64,000 nt of DNA from Sphingomonas sp. URHD0057 (lineage in GTDB: Bacteria; Pseudomonadota; Alphaproteobacteria; Sphingomonadales; Sphingomonadaceae), in NCBI RefSeq assembly GCF_000620665.1, contig NZ_JIAU01000007.1, forward strand, positions 1 through 64,000, given 5' to 3'. Shown here in pieces: positions 54,521 to 64,000 of this stretch; position 1 is the first letter of the stretch; every line of letters starts with the position of its first letter. Under the pieces are notes generated by a model. The model saw only the letters and a list, made by a program, of their open reading frames with translations, did no database searches and was not told the origin of the DNA. The translations under genes were made by a program, and so were the position numbers.

Positions 54521-55591
54521 ATGAGCCACATTCTGTCTTTCGCCCGCGATTCCGTCGCTGCGCCGGCACCTGCCGATCCCGCCGCGGAAGCGCCGATCAT
54601 GCGCCTTCTCGACGGCGAAAACCTCGACCGGGCCGAGGCGCGCGAGCTGTTCGCTCGAATCGTCGAGGGAAGCCTCAGCGACCCGTTGATGGCGGCCGCG
54701 TTCGTCGCGCTGCGGGTCAAGGGTGAGACTGCCGACGAACTGATCGGCGCCGCCGAGGCACTGCGCTCGGCAGCGCGCCGGTTCCCATCCCCCGCCACCC
54801 TGTTCGCCGACAGCTGCGGTACCGGCGGGGACTTTTCGGGGTCGATCAACGTCTCGACCGCCGCTGGCCTGGTCGCTGCCGCGTGCGGCCTGCCGGTCGT
54901 CAAGCACGGCAACCGCTCCTTCACCTCGCAATGCGGCTCGGCCGACGTCCTCGAAGCGCTTGGCGCAAGGCTCGATCTCAGCCCGCTCGAATCGCGCGAG
55001 ATCTTCGACCAGACCGGATTCTGCTTCCTGCTCGCTCCTTACTATCACCCCGGGATCGCCCACGCCGGGCCGGTGCGCCGGGCGCTCAAGGTGCGGACGA
55101 TCATGAATCTGCTCGGGCCTTGCCTGAACCCGGCCCAACCCAAAGTTCAGCTGCTCGGAGTCGCCGATCCCAAGCTGCTGCGGCCGATCGCCGAGACGCT
55201 GCGGGCGCTCGGGGTCGAACGGGCGCTGGTGGTCCACGGCTCGGGTCTCGACGAGATCGCGCCGCACGGCGTCACGCAGGCCGTCTCGCTCGCCGACGGC
55301 GATCTTGAGGATCTCGAAATTACGCCTGAACAGGCTGGCCTCGCCCGTCAGGCGGTGCGGCAAATCGCTGGCGGCTCGCCCGCCGACAATGCGCGGAGGC
55401 TCACGGACATCGTCGCGGGAGTCGGGGGAACGGCCGACATCTCGGTTGTCGCGCTGAATGCCGGAGCGCTGCTGATGACCGCTGGCAAGGTGGCCGACCT
55501 CAAAGACGGCGTCGGCTGCGCGATGGAGGCAATGCGCTCGCGTCGCGCACTTCGGGTTCTCGATGCTTTCGTCGAGGCGAGCCGTGGCTGA
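54521..55591 (+). CDS. trpD: Anthranilate phosphoribosyltransferase TrpD
   Basis: A 356-residue enzyme adding phosphoribose to anthranilate in tryptophan synthesis. AGGTGA lies just upstream of ATG 54521. Family motifs are FADSCGTGGDFSGSINVSTA, VVKHGNRSFTSQCGSADVLEALG and IMNLLGPCLNP. The first 27 residues (SFARDSVAAPAPADPAAEA) are an Ala/Pro-rich extension not needed for the fold. Sequence is closer in feel to enteric TrpD than to the usual alphaproteobacterial one. It overlaps trpCF. Confidence 0.93.
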   Translation: MSHILSFARDSVAAPAPADPAAEAPIMRLLDGENLDRAEARELFARIVEGSLSDPLMAAAFVALRVKGETADELIGAAEALRSAARRFPSPATLFADSCGTGGDFSGSINVSTAAGLVAAACGLPVVKHGNRSFTSQCGSADVLEALGARLDLSPLESREIFDQTGFCFLLAPYYHPGIAHAGPVRRALKVRTIMNLLGPCLNPAQPKVQLLGVADPKLLRPIAETLRALGVERALVVHGSGLDEIAPHGVTQAVSLADGDLEDLEITPEQAGLARQAVRQIAGGSPADNARRLTDIVAGVGGTADISVVALNAGALLMTAGKVADLKDGVGCAMEAMRSRRALRVLDAFVEASRG

Positions 55592-56966
55592 GTTGCCCGG
55601 AATTCTCGGCGCGATTGCCGCAGCAAAGCGCGAGGAGCTGGCCAGCCGCTATGTCGGTGTGTCGCTCGATGGCTTGCGCGCCCAGGCGCAGCCGACCGGT
55701 CAAAGCCTGATGGACGCGATCGCGCAGGATGGCGCCCGCTTCATTCTCGAGATCAAGAAGTCCTCGCCATCGGCGGGTCCGATCCGACTTCACGCCGACG
55801 CTGCAGCGCTGGCGCGCGGCTTCGCCGGCGTCGCCGATGCGCTGAGCGTGCTTTGCGATGCCCCACATTTCGGCGGTTCGCTCGAAGACCTCGCGGCAGC
55901 GCGCCGCGAATTCGACGGCCCGATCCTCGCCAAGGACTTCTTCATTGATCCGCGCCAGGTCGCGGAGGCCCGGATCGCCGGCGCGGACGCCATCCTCGTG
56001 ATGCTTTCGCTGCTCGACGATGGCGCCGCGCGCGCGATGACCGCCGAAGCGCGCCGCTTCGGCATGGACGTGTTGGTCGAGGTTCACGATGAGCTCGAGA
56101 TGCGCCGTGCGCTGGCGCTCGGTGCGCCGCTGATCGGGATCAACAATCGCGACCTCCGGGATTTCTCGGTCGACCTCTCCGCGACGGAGCGGCTGGCGCG
56201 GTTTGCGCCCGACCGTGTGCTCGTATCCGAATCCGGGATCGCGGGCCGCGCAGACGTTGAGCGGCTTGCGCCGTTGGTCGACGGCTTCCTGATCGGCTCG
56301 TCGGTGATGCGCTCCGCCGATCCGGCGCGGGCTGCGCGCGAGCTGATCTTCGGCCGCACCAAGCTGTGCGGCTTGAACCGGTCGGCGGACTTCCAGGGCG
56401 CGCGTCCAGCGACCCACATCGGCCTGGTGTTCGTTCCGGAAAGCCCGCGCGCAGTGACGCTCGGCCAGGCCCTATCGCTGGCTGGTCTTCATCCGGCACC
56501 GGTCGGCGTGTTCCGCGATGCGGCGCTGGACGACGTCGGCGCGACCGCGACCATGCTCGGTCTCGCTGCGGTCCAGCTGCACGGTGGGGAAAGCGCCGCC
56601 TACGTCCGAGCATTGGCGCGGCGCTTGCCGGCGGATTGCGAAATGTGGAAGGCGATCCACGTCGGCTCGTCGGCGCCGGATCGATTCGACGCCGCCGACC
56701 GGCTGCTGTTCGACAGTGGCCGCGGTGGGACGGGCCAAAGCTTCGACTGGTCATTGGTCCGCGATCATCCCTCGCTCGGCAGCGCGCTGATCGCGGGCGG
56801 GATCGGTCCGCATATCGCTCGCGCCGCCCAGCGCCTCGGCGCCTATGCGATCGACGTTGGCTCGTCGGTCGACGCCGCGCCTGGACGAAAGTCGCCCGAG
56901 AAGATCGCCGCCTTGTTCGACGCGCTCCGTCCCGAGTCGCGCATCAGGCTTCGCGCATGCGCCTGA
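55584..56966 (+). CDS. trpCF: Bifunctional TrpC-TrpF (IGPS/PRAI)
   Basis: A 460-residue fusion. GTG 55584 overlaps the trpD stop by eight bases. The N-half (about 1-255) is indole-3-glycerol-phosphate synthase ([47 protein letters not shown]). The C-half is phosphoribosylanthranilate isomerase ([43 protein letters not shown]). Separate trpC and trpF are usual in alphaproteobacteria; the fusion is typical of enteric bacteria. It overlaps trpB. Confidence 0.93.
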   Translation: MAELPGILGAIAAAKREELASRYVGVSLDGLRAQAQPTGQSLMDAIAQDGARFILEIKKSSPSAGPIRLHADAAALARGFAGVADALSVLCDAPHFGGSLEDLAAARREFDGPILAKDFFIDPRQVAEARIAGADAILVMLSLLDDGAARAMTAEARRFGMDVLVEVHDELEMRRALALGAPLIGINNRDLRDFSVDLSATERLARFAPDRVLVSESGIAGRADVERLAPLVDGFLIGSSVMRSADPARAARELIFGRTKLCGLNRSADFQGARPATHIGLVFVPESPRAVTLGQALSLAGLHPAPVGVFRDAALDDVGATATMLGLAAVQLHGGESAAYVRALARRLPADCEMWKAIHVGSSAPDRFDAADRLLFDSGRGGTGQSFDWSLVRDHPSLGSALIAGGIGPHIARAAQRLGAYAIDVGSSVDAAPGRKSPEKIAALFDALRPESRIRLRACA

Positions 56967-58108
56967 ACAGCCGCTTTGGACGGTACGGCGGAACCTATGT
57001 CTCCGAAATCCTGGTGCCCGCGCTCGAGCAGCTCGAGTCGGCGTTCATCGACTCAAAGGAGGACCCGGCGTTCGCCGAGGAGCTCAACGGCCTGCTCGCC
57101 AACTACGCCGGCCGGCCGACCCCTCTGACCCGCTGCCGCAACCTGCCCCGCAACATCTATCTCAAGCGCGAGGACCTGCTCCATGGCGGAGCGCACAAGA
57201 CCAACCAGGTGCTGGCGCAAGGCCTGCTCGCGAAACGCATGGGCAAGACCCGGCTGATCGCCGAGACCGGGGCTGGGCAACATGGCGTCGCGACCGCAAT
57301 GGCCGGCGCGCTGCTCGACTTCGAGACCGTCGTCTATATGGGCGCCGAGGATGTCGAGCGGCAGCAGCTCAACGTCTTCCGCATGGAGCTGATGGGTGCG
57401 GAGGTGGTGGCGGTCGAATGCGGCGCCCGCACCTTGAAGGACGCGATCAACGAAGCGCTGCGCGACTGGTCGGCGAGCTTCGAGCACACCCATTATCTGC
57501 TCGGCACCGCAGCCGGCCCACACCCATTTCCGACGATGGTTCGCGAATTCCAGCGACTCATCGGCCGCGAGGCGCGCGCGCAGATTCTCAACCAGCTCGG
57601 CCACTTGCCCGACGCCGTTGTCGCCTGCGTTGGCGGGGGGTCGAACGCGATCGGCTTGTTCGCCGACTTCCTCGACGATGACGTACGCCTGATCGGCGTC
57701 GAGGCCGCTGGCAAGGGGCTGGACGGCGACGAGCATGGCGCGACCCTGCTCCGCGGCACGCCGGGAATTCTCCATGGAGCCGAGACCTATGTGCTGCAGA
57801 ATGGCGATGGGCAGATCGCCGACACCTGGTCGGTCTCGGCCGGCCTCGACTATCCCGCGGTCGGACCCGAGCATGCCTATCTCAAGGACAGCGGCCGCGC
57901 CGAATATGTCGGCGCCACGGACTTGGAGGCACTCGCGGCGTTCAAAATGCTCGCCGAGGAGGAGGGCATAATCTGCGCGTTCGAATCCGCCCACGCACTC
58001 GCGCATGCGCTGAAGCTTGCTGAAGCGGAGCCCGACAGCGCGATCCTCGTCGGCCTGTCGGGCCGCGGCGACAAGGACGTCGCTCAAGCCCAGGCGCTGC
58101 TCGCTTGA
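56957..58108 (+). CDS. trpB: Tryptophan synthase beta chain TrpB
   Basis: A 383-residue PLP enzyme joining indole and serine. ATG 56957 lies in the 3' end of trpCF. The PLP lysine is in [30 protein letters not shown] and [10 protein letters not shown] bind the cofactor phosphate. The sequence [15 protein letters not shown] and [12 protein letters not shown] is the enteric form; typical alphaproteobacterial TrpB reads xDELNHTGAHKxNN. This supports transfer of the operon. Overlaps trpA. Confidence 0.94.
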   Translation: MRLNSRFGRYGGTYVSEILVPALEQLESAFIDSKEDPAFAEELNGLLANYAGRPTPLTRCRNLPRNIYLKREDLLHGGAHKTNQVLAQGLLAKRMGKTRLIAETGAGQHGVATAMAGALLDFETVVYMGAEDVERQQLNVFRMELMGAEVVAVECGARTLKDAINEALRDWSASFEHTHYLLGTAAGPHPFPTMVREFQRLIGREARAQILNQLGHLPDAVVACVGGGSNAIGLFADFLDDDVRLIGVEAAGKGLDGDEHGATLLRGTPGILHGAETYVLQNGDGQIADTWSVSAGLDYPAVGPEHAYLKDSGRAEYVGATDLEALAAFKMLAEEEGIICAFESAHALAHALKLAEAEPDSAILVGLSGRGDKDVAQAQALLA

Positions 58109-58887
58109 GCCGCTACGCGGCAATGTTCGAGCGGCTCGGCGGCGAGGGCGCGTTCGGCGCGTTCCTGATGCTCGGCGACCCTGACCTCGCTACCAGCACT
58201 CGTCTGCTGGACGCGGTGGTCGACGGCGGCGCGGATATGGTCGAGGTCGGCATTCCATTCTCGGACCCGGTCGCCGACGGTCCGGTGATTCAGGCGGCCG
58301 CGCAGCGCGCGCTGGCAGCCGGCGTGACCGTCGGCGACTGCCTGGAGCTAATTTCCGGGTTCCGGAAACGCCACCCGGACGTGCCCGTCGGCATCCTTAC
58401 CTACGCGAATATCGTGATGGCGCGGCCTGGGTTCATGCGCGACCTCGCCGAGTCCGGTGCCGACAGCCTGCTCATCGCCGACGTTCCCGTGCTTGAGGCC
58501 GGGCACTTCACGCCCGACATGGAGCGGGCCGGGATCGCGCAGGTGCTGATCGCCGCCCCCAATACGCCCGATGCGACACTTCGCCGCATCGCGGGCTTGT
58601 CCAAGGCCTATACTTACTGCGTCAGCCGCGCGGGAATCACCGGCACGCATGCCGCGGGCCGGTTCGACAGCCGTCTCATTCAGGGACTGCGCCAGGCCGG
58701 CGCCCCCCCGCCGATCTACGGTTTCGGTATCTCCCAACCCGAACATGTGAGGGCAGCGCTGGAGGCCGGCGCGGCCGGCGTAATTTGCGGCTCGGCGATC
58801 GTGGATTCGGCTGCGCGCGGGGAAGATGTTACGCTGCTGGTACGAATCTTGAAGGCGGCGACGCGGAACGACTCGGCGCCGCAGTGA
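58105..58887 (+). CDS. trpA: Tryptophan synthase alpha chain TrpA
   Basis: A 260-residue TIM barrel that cleaves indole-3-glycerol phosphate. TTG 58105 overlaps the trpB stop (TTGA). Catalytic Glu is in [19 protein letters not shown] and Asp in LLIADVPV; phosphate loops are [11 protein letters not shown] and [10 protein letters not shown]. Last gene of the trp cluster; Ku begins 30 bases later. Confidence 0.94.
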   Translation: MSRYAAMFERLGGEGAFGAFLMLGDPDLATSTRLLDAVVDGGADMVEVGIPFSDPVADGPVIQAAAQRALAAGVTVGDCLELISGFRKRHPDVPVGILTYANIVMARPGFMRDLAESGADSLLIADVPVLEAGHFTPDMERAGIAQVLIAAPNTPDATLRRIAGLSKAYTYCVSRAGITGTHAAGRFDSRLIQGLRQAGAPPPIYGFGISQPEHVRAALEAGAAGVICGSAIVDSAARGEDVTLLVRILKAATRNDSAPQ

Positions 58888-58917
58888 ATTGAATCCGTTT
58901 CTACGGGAGATATTTGT

Positions 58918-59790
58918 ATGGCTGCGCGTCCCATCTGGAGGGGTCAAATCCGGCTCGCTTTGGTCTCGATTCCGGTCGAGCTCTACCCCGCGACCCGAAG
59001 CGGCGCCTCGATTCAATTCCACCAAGTGCACGAGCCTTCGGGCAAGCGCATCAAATATGAGAAGGTCGTGCCCGGCATCGGCCCGGTCGACCGTGACGAG
59101 ATCGTCAAGGGCTATGAAGTGTCCAAGGGGCACTATGTCCTGCTCGACCCCGAGGAGATCGAAAGCGTCAAGCTCGAGAGCCGCAAGACGCTCGACCTGG
59201 TCCAGTTCGTCGACGACGACGACATCGACGCGATGTATTTCGACAAGCCTTATTACGTCGTGCCGGCCGACGACTTGGCAGAAGAGGCCTATGTCGTCCT
59301 GCGCGATGCACTGAAGGCCGCGAACAAGGTCGGCGTCGGCCAGCTCGCGATGCGCGGGCAGGAATATGTCGTCGCGCTGAAGCCGTGCGGCCGCGGCATC
59401 CTGCTCGAAACACTGCGCTACGCCGACGAAGTCCACAAATCGACTGGGTTCTTCCGCGACATCGGCGAGGCTAAGCCCGATCCGGACCTGCTCGACATGG
59501 CCTCGATGCTGATCGAGCGCAAAGCCGGCGAGTTCGACCCCGCCGACTTCCACAACCGCTACGTCGATGCGCTCCACGAGCTCATCGAGAAGAAGCAGAA
59601 AGCCAAGGGCGAGAAGATCATCGAACAGCCCGAGGAAGCGCCGCCCAAGGGCTCCAACGTCATCGACCTGATGGCTGCGCTGAAAAAGAGCCTCGGCGAC
59701 GAAAAGCGCGCCAAGGCCGAGAGCAGGCCGAAGAAGGCGGCGGCGAGGAAGACTGCCGCCAAGAAAGAACCGGCACGCAAGCGAGCGTAA
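58918..59790 (+). CDS. ku: Non-homologous end-joining protein Ku
   Basis: A 290-residue bacterial Ku that binds DNA ends as a homodimer and recruits LigD. The N-terminus AARPIWRGQIRLALVSIPVELY and the core KYEKVVPGIGPVDRDEIVKGYE are diagnostic; KPYYVVPADDLAEEAYVVL and TLRYADEVHK follow. The C-terminal 50 residues are Lys/Ala-rich (KRAKAESRPKKAAARKTA), typical of Ku tails that bind DNA. It is followed 47 bases later by ligD. Confidence 0.95.
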   Translation: MAARPIWRGQIRLALVSIPVELYPATRSGASIQFHQVHEPSGKRIKYEKVVPGIGPVDRDEIVKGYEVSKGHYVLLDPEEIESVKLESRKTLDLVQFVDDDDIDAMYFDKPYYVVPADDLAEEAYVVLRDALKAANKVGVGQLAMRGQEYVVALKPCGRGILLETLRYADEVHKSTGFFRDIGEAKPDPDLLDMASMLIERKAGEFDPADFHNRYVDALHELIEKKQKAKGEKIIEQPEEAPPKGSNVIDLMAALKKSLGDEKRAKAESRPKKAAARKTAAKKEPARKRA

Positions 59791-59837
59791 TGAGTTTCGT
59801 CATTGCAAGAGTGCAAATGACGAGGAGCAGTTGAGGC

Positions 59838-62321
59838 GTGCCGACCCGCAAGCTCGACATCGCAACTTACAACGAGAAGCGCGACTTCTCGAAGACGAAG
59901 GAGCCCAAGGGCCGCAAGCTCAAGGGCAAGGGCGACAGCTTCGTCGTCCAGAAGCACGATGCCTCGCGGCTCCATTGGGACTTCCGCCTCGAGCTCGACG
60001 GCGTCCTCAAGAGCTGGGCGGTGCCCAAGGGGCCGAGCCTCGATCCGGGCGAAAACCGCCTCGCCATGCGCACCGAGGACCATCCGCTCGACTACGGCAG
60101 TTTTGAGGGCACCATTCCCAAGGGCGAATATGGCGGTGGCACGGTGATGCTGTGGGACCAGGGGCGGTGGATCCCCGACCCGCGCAAGGATCCGAGCAAG
60201 ACGATCGACGAGGGCCACCTCCACTTCACCCTCGAAGGCGACCGGATGAAGGGCGAGTGGGTGATGTTCCGCCTGAAGCCCAAGCCGGGCGAGAAGGCGC
60301 AGCCGTGGATGCTGAAGAAGGTCACCGACGATTTCGCCGACCCCGCCGATGGCGATGCGCTGGTCGACAATTGCGTGACCAGCGTCACCACCGGCCGGAC
60401 GATGGCGGAGATCGCGGTCGGCAAGGACATGTGGCGGTCCAATCGCGGCGGCCAGAAGGGCGGGCGCGCGAAGAAATCGGCCTCGAAGGCGCCGCCGCCG
60501 TTCCTCGAGCCGCAGCTCGCCACCCTGGTCGACGAGGTGCCGACCGGAAATGCGTGGCTCCACGAGATCAAATATGACGGCTATCGCCTGCTGCTCGCGG
60601 TCGGCGACGGGGTGGCCACGGCGTGGACGCGCAACGGGCTCGACTGGAGCGACAAGTTCAAGGCGCTGGTCAAGGCTGCCGCGAAGCTGCCCGCCGGCTG
60701 CCTGATCGACGGCGAGGCGGTCGCCATCGACGACGAGGGCCGGCCGAGCTTCCAGTTGCTGCAATCGACCCTCAAGGATCAGCGCGGCGCCAATCTTGCT
60801 TTCTACGCTTTCGATCTGCTGGTCGACCGTGGCGAAGACATCCGCAAGCTGCCCAACCTGGAGCGCAAGGAACGGCTCGCGGCGCTCCTTGAAGGCGTAT
60901 CGCCGCCGATCCTCTACGGGGATCACGTCGTCGGTCGCGGCGAGGACATGTTCGAGGCGGTTTGCAAGCAAGGCGGCGAAGGCATCATCTCGAAGAAAGC
61001 GGGCGCGGCCTACAGCGGCACGCGCACGCGCAACTGGCTGAAGATCAAGTGCATCCAGCGCCAGGAGTTCGTGATCGTCGGCTGGTCGGAGAGCGACAAG
61101 CGCCGTGGCTTCCGCTCACTCCTCCTCGCGTCGCGGGACGGGCGAGCGCTTACGTATGTCGGCAAGGTCGGCACCGGCTTCACCGCCGACCTCATCGAAG
61201 ACCTGATGGAGCGCATGGAGCCGCTCGCGGTCGACAAGGCCCCGGTCGAGGTCCCGCGTCCCGACCGCAAGGGGGCGCACTGGATCGCGCCCAAGCTGGT
61301 CGCCGAGATCGCCTTCGCCCAGTTCACCGGCGACGGGATCCTGCGCCACCCGAGCTTCATGGGTCTGCGCGAGGACAAGCCGGCATCGAAGGTAGTGCGC
61401 GAAGTGCCAAAGCATCTGACCAAGTCCGAGAAAAAGCCGAAGCACGCGACGGCGGACAGCTTCGGCATCGAGATCAGCAGCCCCGAGCGGATCATCTTCC
61501 CCGAGCTTGGCCTCACCAAGAAGGACCTCGCGGATTATTATGCGGCGGTCGAGCCGCTGATCATGATCGATGCGGCCGACCGCCCGATGACCATCATTCG
61601 CTTCCCGAGCGGCCGCACCGGCGAAGGATTCTTCCAGAAGCACGACAAGGGCACCTTCGGCCCGCACGTGAAGCAGATCCCGATCAAGGAGAAGGACGGC
61701 CATTTCGAGGATTATCTCTACTTCGACGACATACAGGGCCTGCTCGCGTGCGTGCAGATGGGCACGATCGAGTTCCACGGCTGGGGCAGCAAGGTCGACA
61801 GGGTCGAATATCCCGACCGCCTGGTGTTCGACCTCGACCCCGACGTCGGCCTCGACTTCGAGAAGGTGAAGGCGGCGGCGGTCCGGTTGAAGGCCTTGTT
61901 GGAAGACCTCGGGCTGAAGAGCTTCCCACTGCTGTCGGGCGGCAAGGGGATCCACGTCGTGGTGCCGCTCGACCGGTCGAAGGACTGGCCGACTGTGAAG
62001 AGCTTCGCCGACCGCTTCAGCCGCGCGATCTCAGAAGCCGAGCCGCAGACCTTCACCGCCAACATCCGCAAGGTCGAGCGCAAAGGACGCATCTTCCTCG
62101 ACTGGCTGCGCAATCAGCGAGGGGCGACCGCGGTCATGCCGTTCTCGGCGCGCGCCCGCGAAGGGGCGCCCGTCGCCGCGCCGGTCGCATGGAGCGAGCT
62201 CGGCAAATATGAGAGCGGACATCACTTCAGCATCCGCGACGCCGACCAGCTGCTGAAGCGCGCGAGCTCGAAGGTGCTTGCAGGTTGGGGCAAGGCCAAG
62301 CAAGCCTTGCCCGATGCATAA
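59838..62321 (+). CDS. ligD: Multidomain DNA ligase LigD
   Basis: An 827-residue end-joining enzyme. GTG 59838 with GAGG upstream is the start. Order is 3'-phosphoesterase (about 35-170: KHDASRLHWDFRLELDGVLK, MRTEDHPLDYGSFEGTIPKGEYGGG), ATP-dependent ligase (about 220-520: nucleophile Lys245 in HEIKYDGYRLLL), and polymerase/primase (about 545-820: FPELGLTKKDLADYY, GGKGIHVVVPLDRSKDW). This PE-LIG-POL order is as in Pseudomonas, unlike mycobacteria. Partner of Ku. Confidence 0.95.
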   Translation: MPTRKLDIATYNEKRDFSKTKEPKGRKLKGKGDSFVVQKHDASRLHWDFRLELDGVLKSWAVPKGPSLDPGENRLAMRTEDHPLDYGSFEGTIPKGEYGGGTVMLWDQGRWIPDPRKDPSKTIDEGHLHFTLEGDRMKGEWVMFRLKPKPGEKAQPWMLKKVTDDFADPADGDALVDNCVTSVTTGRTMAEIAVGKDMWRSNRGGQKGGRAKKSASKAPPPFLEPQLATLVDEVPTGNAWLHEIKYDGYRLLLAVGDGVATAWTRNGLDWSDKFKALVKAAAKLPAGCLIDGEAVAIDDEGRPSFQLLQSTLKDQRGANLAFYAFDLLVDRGEDIRKLPNLERKERLAALLEGVSPPILYGDHVVGRGEDMFEAVCKQGGEGIISKKAGAAYSGTRTRNWLKIKCIQRQEFVIVGWSESDKRRGFRSLLLASRDGRALTYVGKVGTGFTADLIEDLMERMEPLAVDKAPVEVPRPDRKGAHWIAPKLVAEIAFAQFTGDGILRHPSFMGLREDKPASKVVREVPKHLTKSEKKPKHATADSFGIEISSPERIIFPELGLTKKDLADYYAAVEPLIMIDAADRPMTIIRFPSGRTGEGFFQKHDKGTFGPHVKQIPIKEKDGHFEDYLYFDDIQGLLACVQMGTIEFHGWGSKVDRVEYPDRLVFDLDPDVGLDFEKVKAAAVRLKALLEDLGLKSFPLLSGGKGIHVVVPLDRSKDWPTVKSFADRFSRAISEAEPQTFTANIRKVERKGRIFLDWLRNQRGATAVMPFSARAREGAPVAAPVAWSELGKYESGHHFSIRDADQLLKRASSKVLAGWGKAKQALPDA

Positions 62322-64000
62322 ATCCTCGGCGCTTCTCCCGCTCCTTTTCGTCCTCACCGCTGCTTCGCCGCCCGAGTCTTCGCGCTGGCGCGCCGAAGCG
62401 TCTCGCGTGACGATCACTCGCGACGATTGGGGCATCGCGCACGTCCACGGACAGACGGACGCCGACGCGGTGTTCGGAATGATCTACGCGCAGGCCGAAG
62501 ACGACTTCCCGCGGATCGAGGCGAACTATCTCACCAACCTCGGCCGAACCGCCGAAGCCGACGGCGAAAAAGCCATCTGGCAGGACCTCCGCGCCCGCCT
62601 GTACGTCAGCGACGCCAAGCTCAAGGACGAATATGCCAAAAGTCCGGAGCCGATGCGCAAGCTCATGGACGCCTGGGCCGACGGGCTGAACTACTTCCTC
62701 GCGACCCACCCCGACGTTCACCCACGGGCGATCAAGCGGTTCGAGCCTTGGATGGTGCTGAGCTTCACCGAAGGCAGCATCGGCGGCGACATCGAACGCA
62801 TCGACCTGGACGCGTTGCAAGACTTCTACTCACCCGCTTCGCCGTCCGCGGGAGAAAGAGCGGATCGCTCACCCAGTCCCGAAGAGCGCGACGCGAAAGA
62901 ACTGCAGGGGTCGAATGGCATTGCGATCGCGCCGTCACTGACCAGCGGCGGTCACGCGCTCCTGCTGATCAACCCGCACACCAGTCACTATTTTCGTTCG
63001 GAACAGCAGGTCACCAGCGACGAAGGGCTGAACGTCTACGGCGCGGCGACCTGGGGCCAGTTCTTCATCTACCAGGGCTTCAACGCCCATGCGGGCTGGA
63101 TGCACACGTCGAGCGGCGTCGATAATGTCGACGAGTTCTCCGAGGTGGTGGAGCAGAAGGGCAAGGGCCGCTGTTATCGTTACGGCGCGACCTGTCGTCC
63201 GCTCGGCGTTCGCCTTGTCACCATTCGGTACAAGCTGCCCAACGGGCGAATGACCACGCGCACGGTTACCACCTATTACACCCATCGCGGCCCGATCGTT
63301 CGCGCCGCGAACGGCCGCTGGATCGCGTTCGCAATGATGGATCGCCCGATTGAAGCGCTGCAGCAGAGCTTCAATCGCACCAAGGCCACCGATCTCGCCT
63401 CGTTCATGGAGGTCGCGCAACTGAAGGCCAACAGCTCGAACGACACTGTGTTCGCCGACGACAAGGGCGCGATCGCTTATCTTCATCCGCAGTTCGTGCC
63501 GAGCCGGGATGACCGCTTCGATTTCACCAAGCCGGTCGACGGCAGCAATCCGGTCACCGACTGGGGGAACCTGCACCGCCTGAGCTCGCTGCCCAACAGC
63601 ATCAGCCCGCCCAACGGCTGGGTACAGAACACCAATACCTGGCCCTATCGCGCCGCCGGCGCCTACAGCCCGGATCCGCGCTACTTCCCCAAATATATGG
63701 ATACGGTTGGGGAGAACTTTCGCGGCATCCACGTCCAGAAGCTGCTCACCGGAAGCCGCGGCTGGACGATCGAGCGGCTCCAGGGCGCTGCCTTCGATTC
63801 GTTTCAGCCCGGGTTCGCCGAGCTCGTGCCCGCGCTGGTTCGCGCTTACGATTTCTTGCCAACGAACGATCCGCGACGAGGGCGATTGGAGGCGCCGGTC
63901 GCGCTGTTGCGGTCGTGGGATTACCGGTGGAGCGCGGACTCGGTGGCGCAAACCGTCGCAACCTTGTCGGGCAACGCCCTCATCGTCGCGCTCAACCCGC
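62314..64000 (+). CDS. Penicillin acylase-family Ntn hydrolase, cut by window end
   Basis: ATG 62314 overlaps the ligD stop by eight bases; 562 codons are visible and the gene runs off the right edge. A signal peptide (KSSALLPLLFVLTAASP) is followed by the alpha chain, then the autoprocessing site LQGSNGIAIAPS with the nucleophile Ser200, a spacer upstream, and the beta chain (GHALLLINPHTSHY, YTHRGPIVRAANG). Such periplasmic enzymes hydrolyse acyl-amides such as penicillin side chains or acyl-homoserine lactones. Substrate unknown. Confidence 0.88.
   Translation, partial: MHKSSALLPLLFVLTAASPPESSRWRAEASRVTITRDDWGIAHVHGQTDADAVFGMIYAQAEDDFPRIEANYLTNLGRTAEADGEKAIWQDLRARLYVSDAKLKDEYAKSPEPMRKLMDAWADGLNYFLATHPDVHPRAIKRFEPWMVLSFTEGSIGGDIERIDLDALQDFYSPASPSAGERADRSPSPEERDAKELQGSNGIAIAPSLTSGGHALLLINPHTSHYFRSEQQVTSDEGLNVYGAATWGQFFIYQGFNAHAGWMHTSSGVDNVDEFSEVVEQKGKGRCYRYGATCRPLGVRLVTIRYKLPNGRMTTRTVTTYYTHRGPIVRAANGRWIAFAMMDRPIEALQQSFNRTKATDLASFMEVAQLKANSSNDTVFADDKGAIAYLHPQFVPSRDDRFDFTKPVDGSNPVTDWGNLHRLSSLPNSISPPNGWVQNTNTWPYRAAGAYSPDPRYFPKYMDTVGENFRGIHVQKLLTGSRGWTIERLQGAAFDSFQPGFAELVPALVRAYDFLPTNDPRRGRLEAPVALLRSWDYRWSADSVAQTVATLSGNALIVALNP

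Overview
The window is GC-rich chromosomal DNA from an alphaproteobacterium, most likely a member of the Sphingomonadaceae (Sphingomonas or a close relative). The evidence is gene content and order: ubiG/lysC, ptsP, a ybgF-tilS-ftsH block, nadD-rsfS-rlmH-envC-ctpA, smc-dsbA-dciA/mutY, and an FzlA-type GST, with protein sequences of sphingomonad character. The assignment is inference; there is no rRNA in the window.

Layout. 1-3.67 kb is the end of an integrated element: a tyrosine integrase next to tRNA-Leu(CAG), three small cargo genes of unknown role, and a structured direct repeat in every gap between them. 3.8-5.8 kb holds an XRE/DUF2975 pair divergent from a secreted retropepsin-PDZ protein. 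5.8-19.6 kb is core metabolism and envelope (NDUFA9-like protein, uppP, fzlA, lysA, S9 peptidase, an mreB with no mreC/mreD beside it, ubiG, lysC, ptsP, rodZ-like). 19.7-24.8 kb is cpoB-tilS-ftsH with a glycosyltransferase inserted on the other strand. 25.9-31.9 kb is a tightly overlapping run nadD-rsfS-(class A beta-lactamase-like)-rlmH-envC-ctpA-dsbB-coq7. 32.4-35.4 kb has two tandem POT peptide transporters. 37-39.8 kb has udgX and a TonB siderophore receptor with a Fur-like site. 39.9-45.7 kb is smc, a DsbA-like lipoprotein and dciA, divergent from mutY. 45.7-53.8 kb has cytochrome c, LOG protein, creD, pirin, AlkA-type glycosylase, rlmB, and a LuxR-type regulator with a C-terminal membrane helix, followed by tRNA-Tyr and tRNA-Gly.

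The most interesting part is 54.3-58.9 kb: a tryptophan operon trpD-trpCF-trpB-trpA. Its protein motifs and fused trpCF resemble the enteric type rather than the usual alphaproteobacterial one. It is preceded by a promoter, a nearly leaderless 28-codon leader peptide with two Trp codons, a possible antiterminator pairing and a strong intrinsic terminator, which together look like a transcription attenuator placed before trpD. It is followed by the Ku/LigD end-joining pair and a penicillin-acylase family enzyme cut by the window end.

DNA repair is well represented (UdgX, MutY, AlkA-type, Ku, LigD, SMC), as are cell envelope functions (UppP, MreB, RodZ-like, CpoB, EnvC, CtpA, FtsH, FzlA). No CRISPR array, rRNA operon or intact insertion sequence was seen, and no gene-free stretch exceeds 300 bases.
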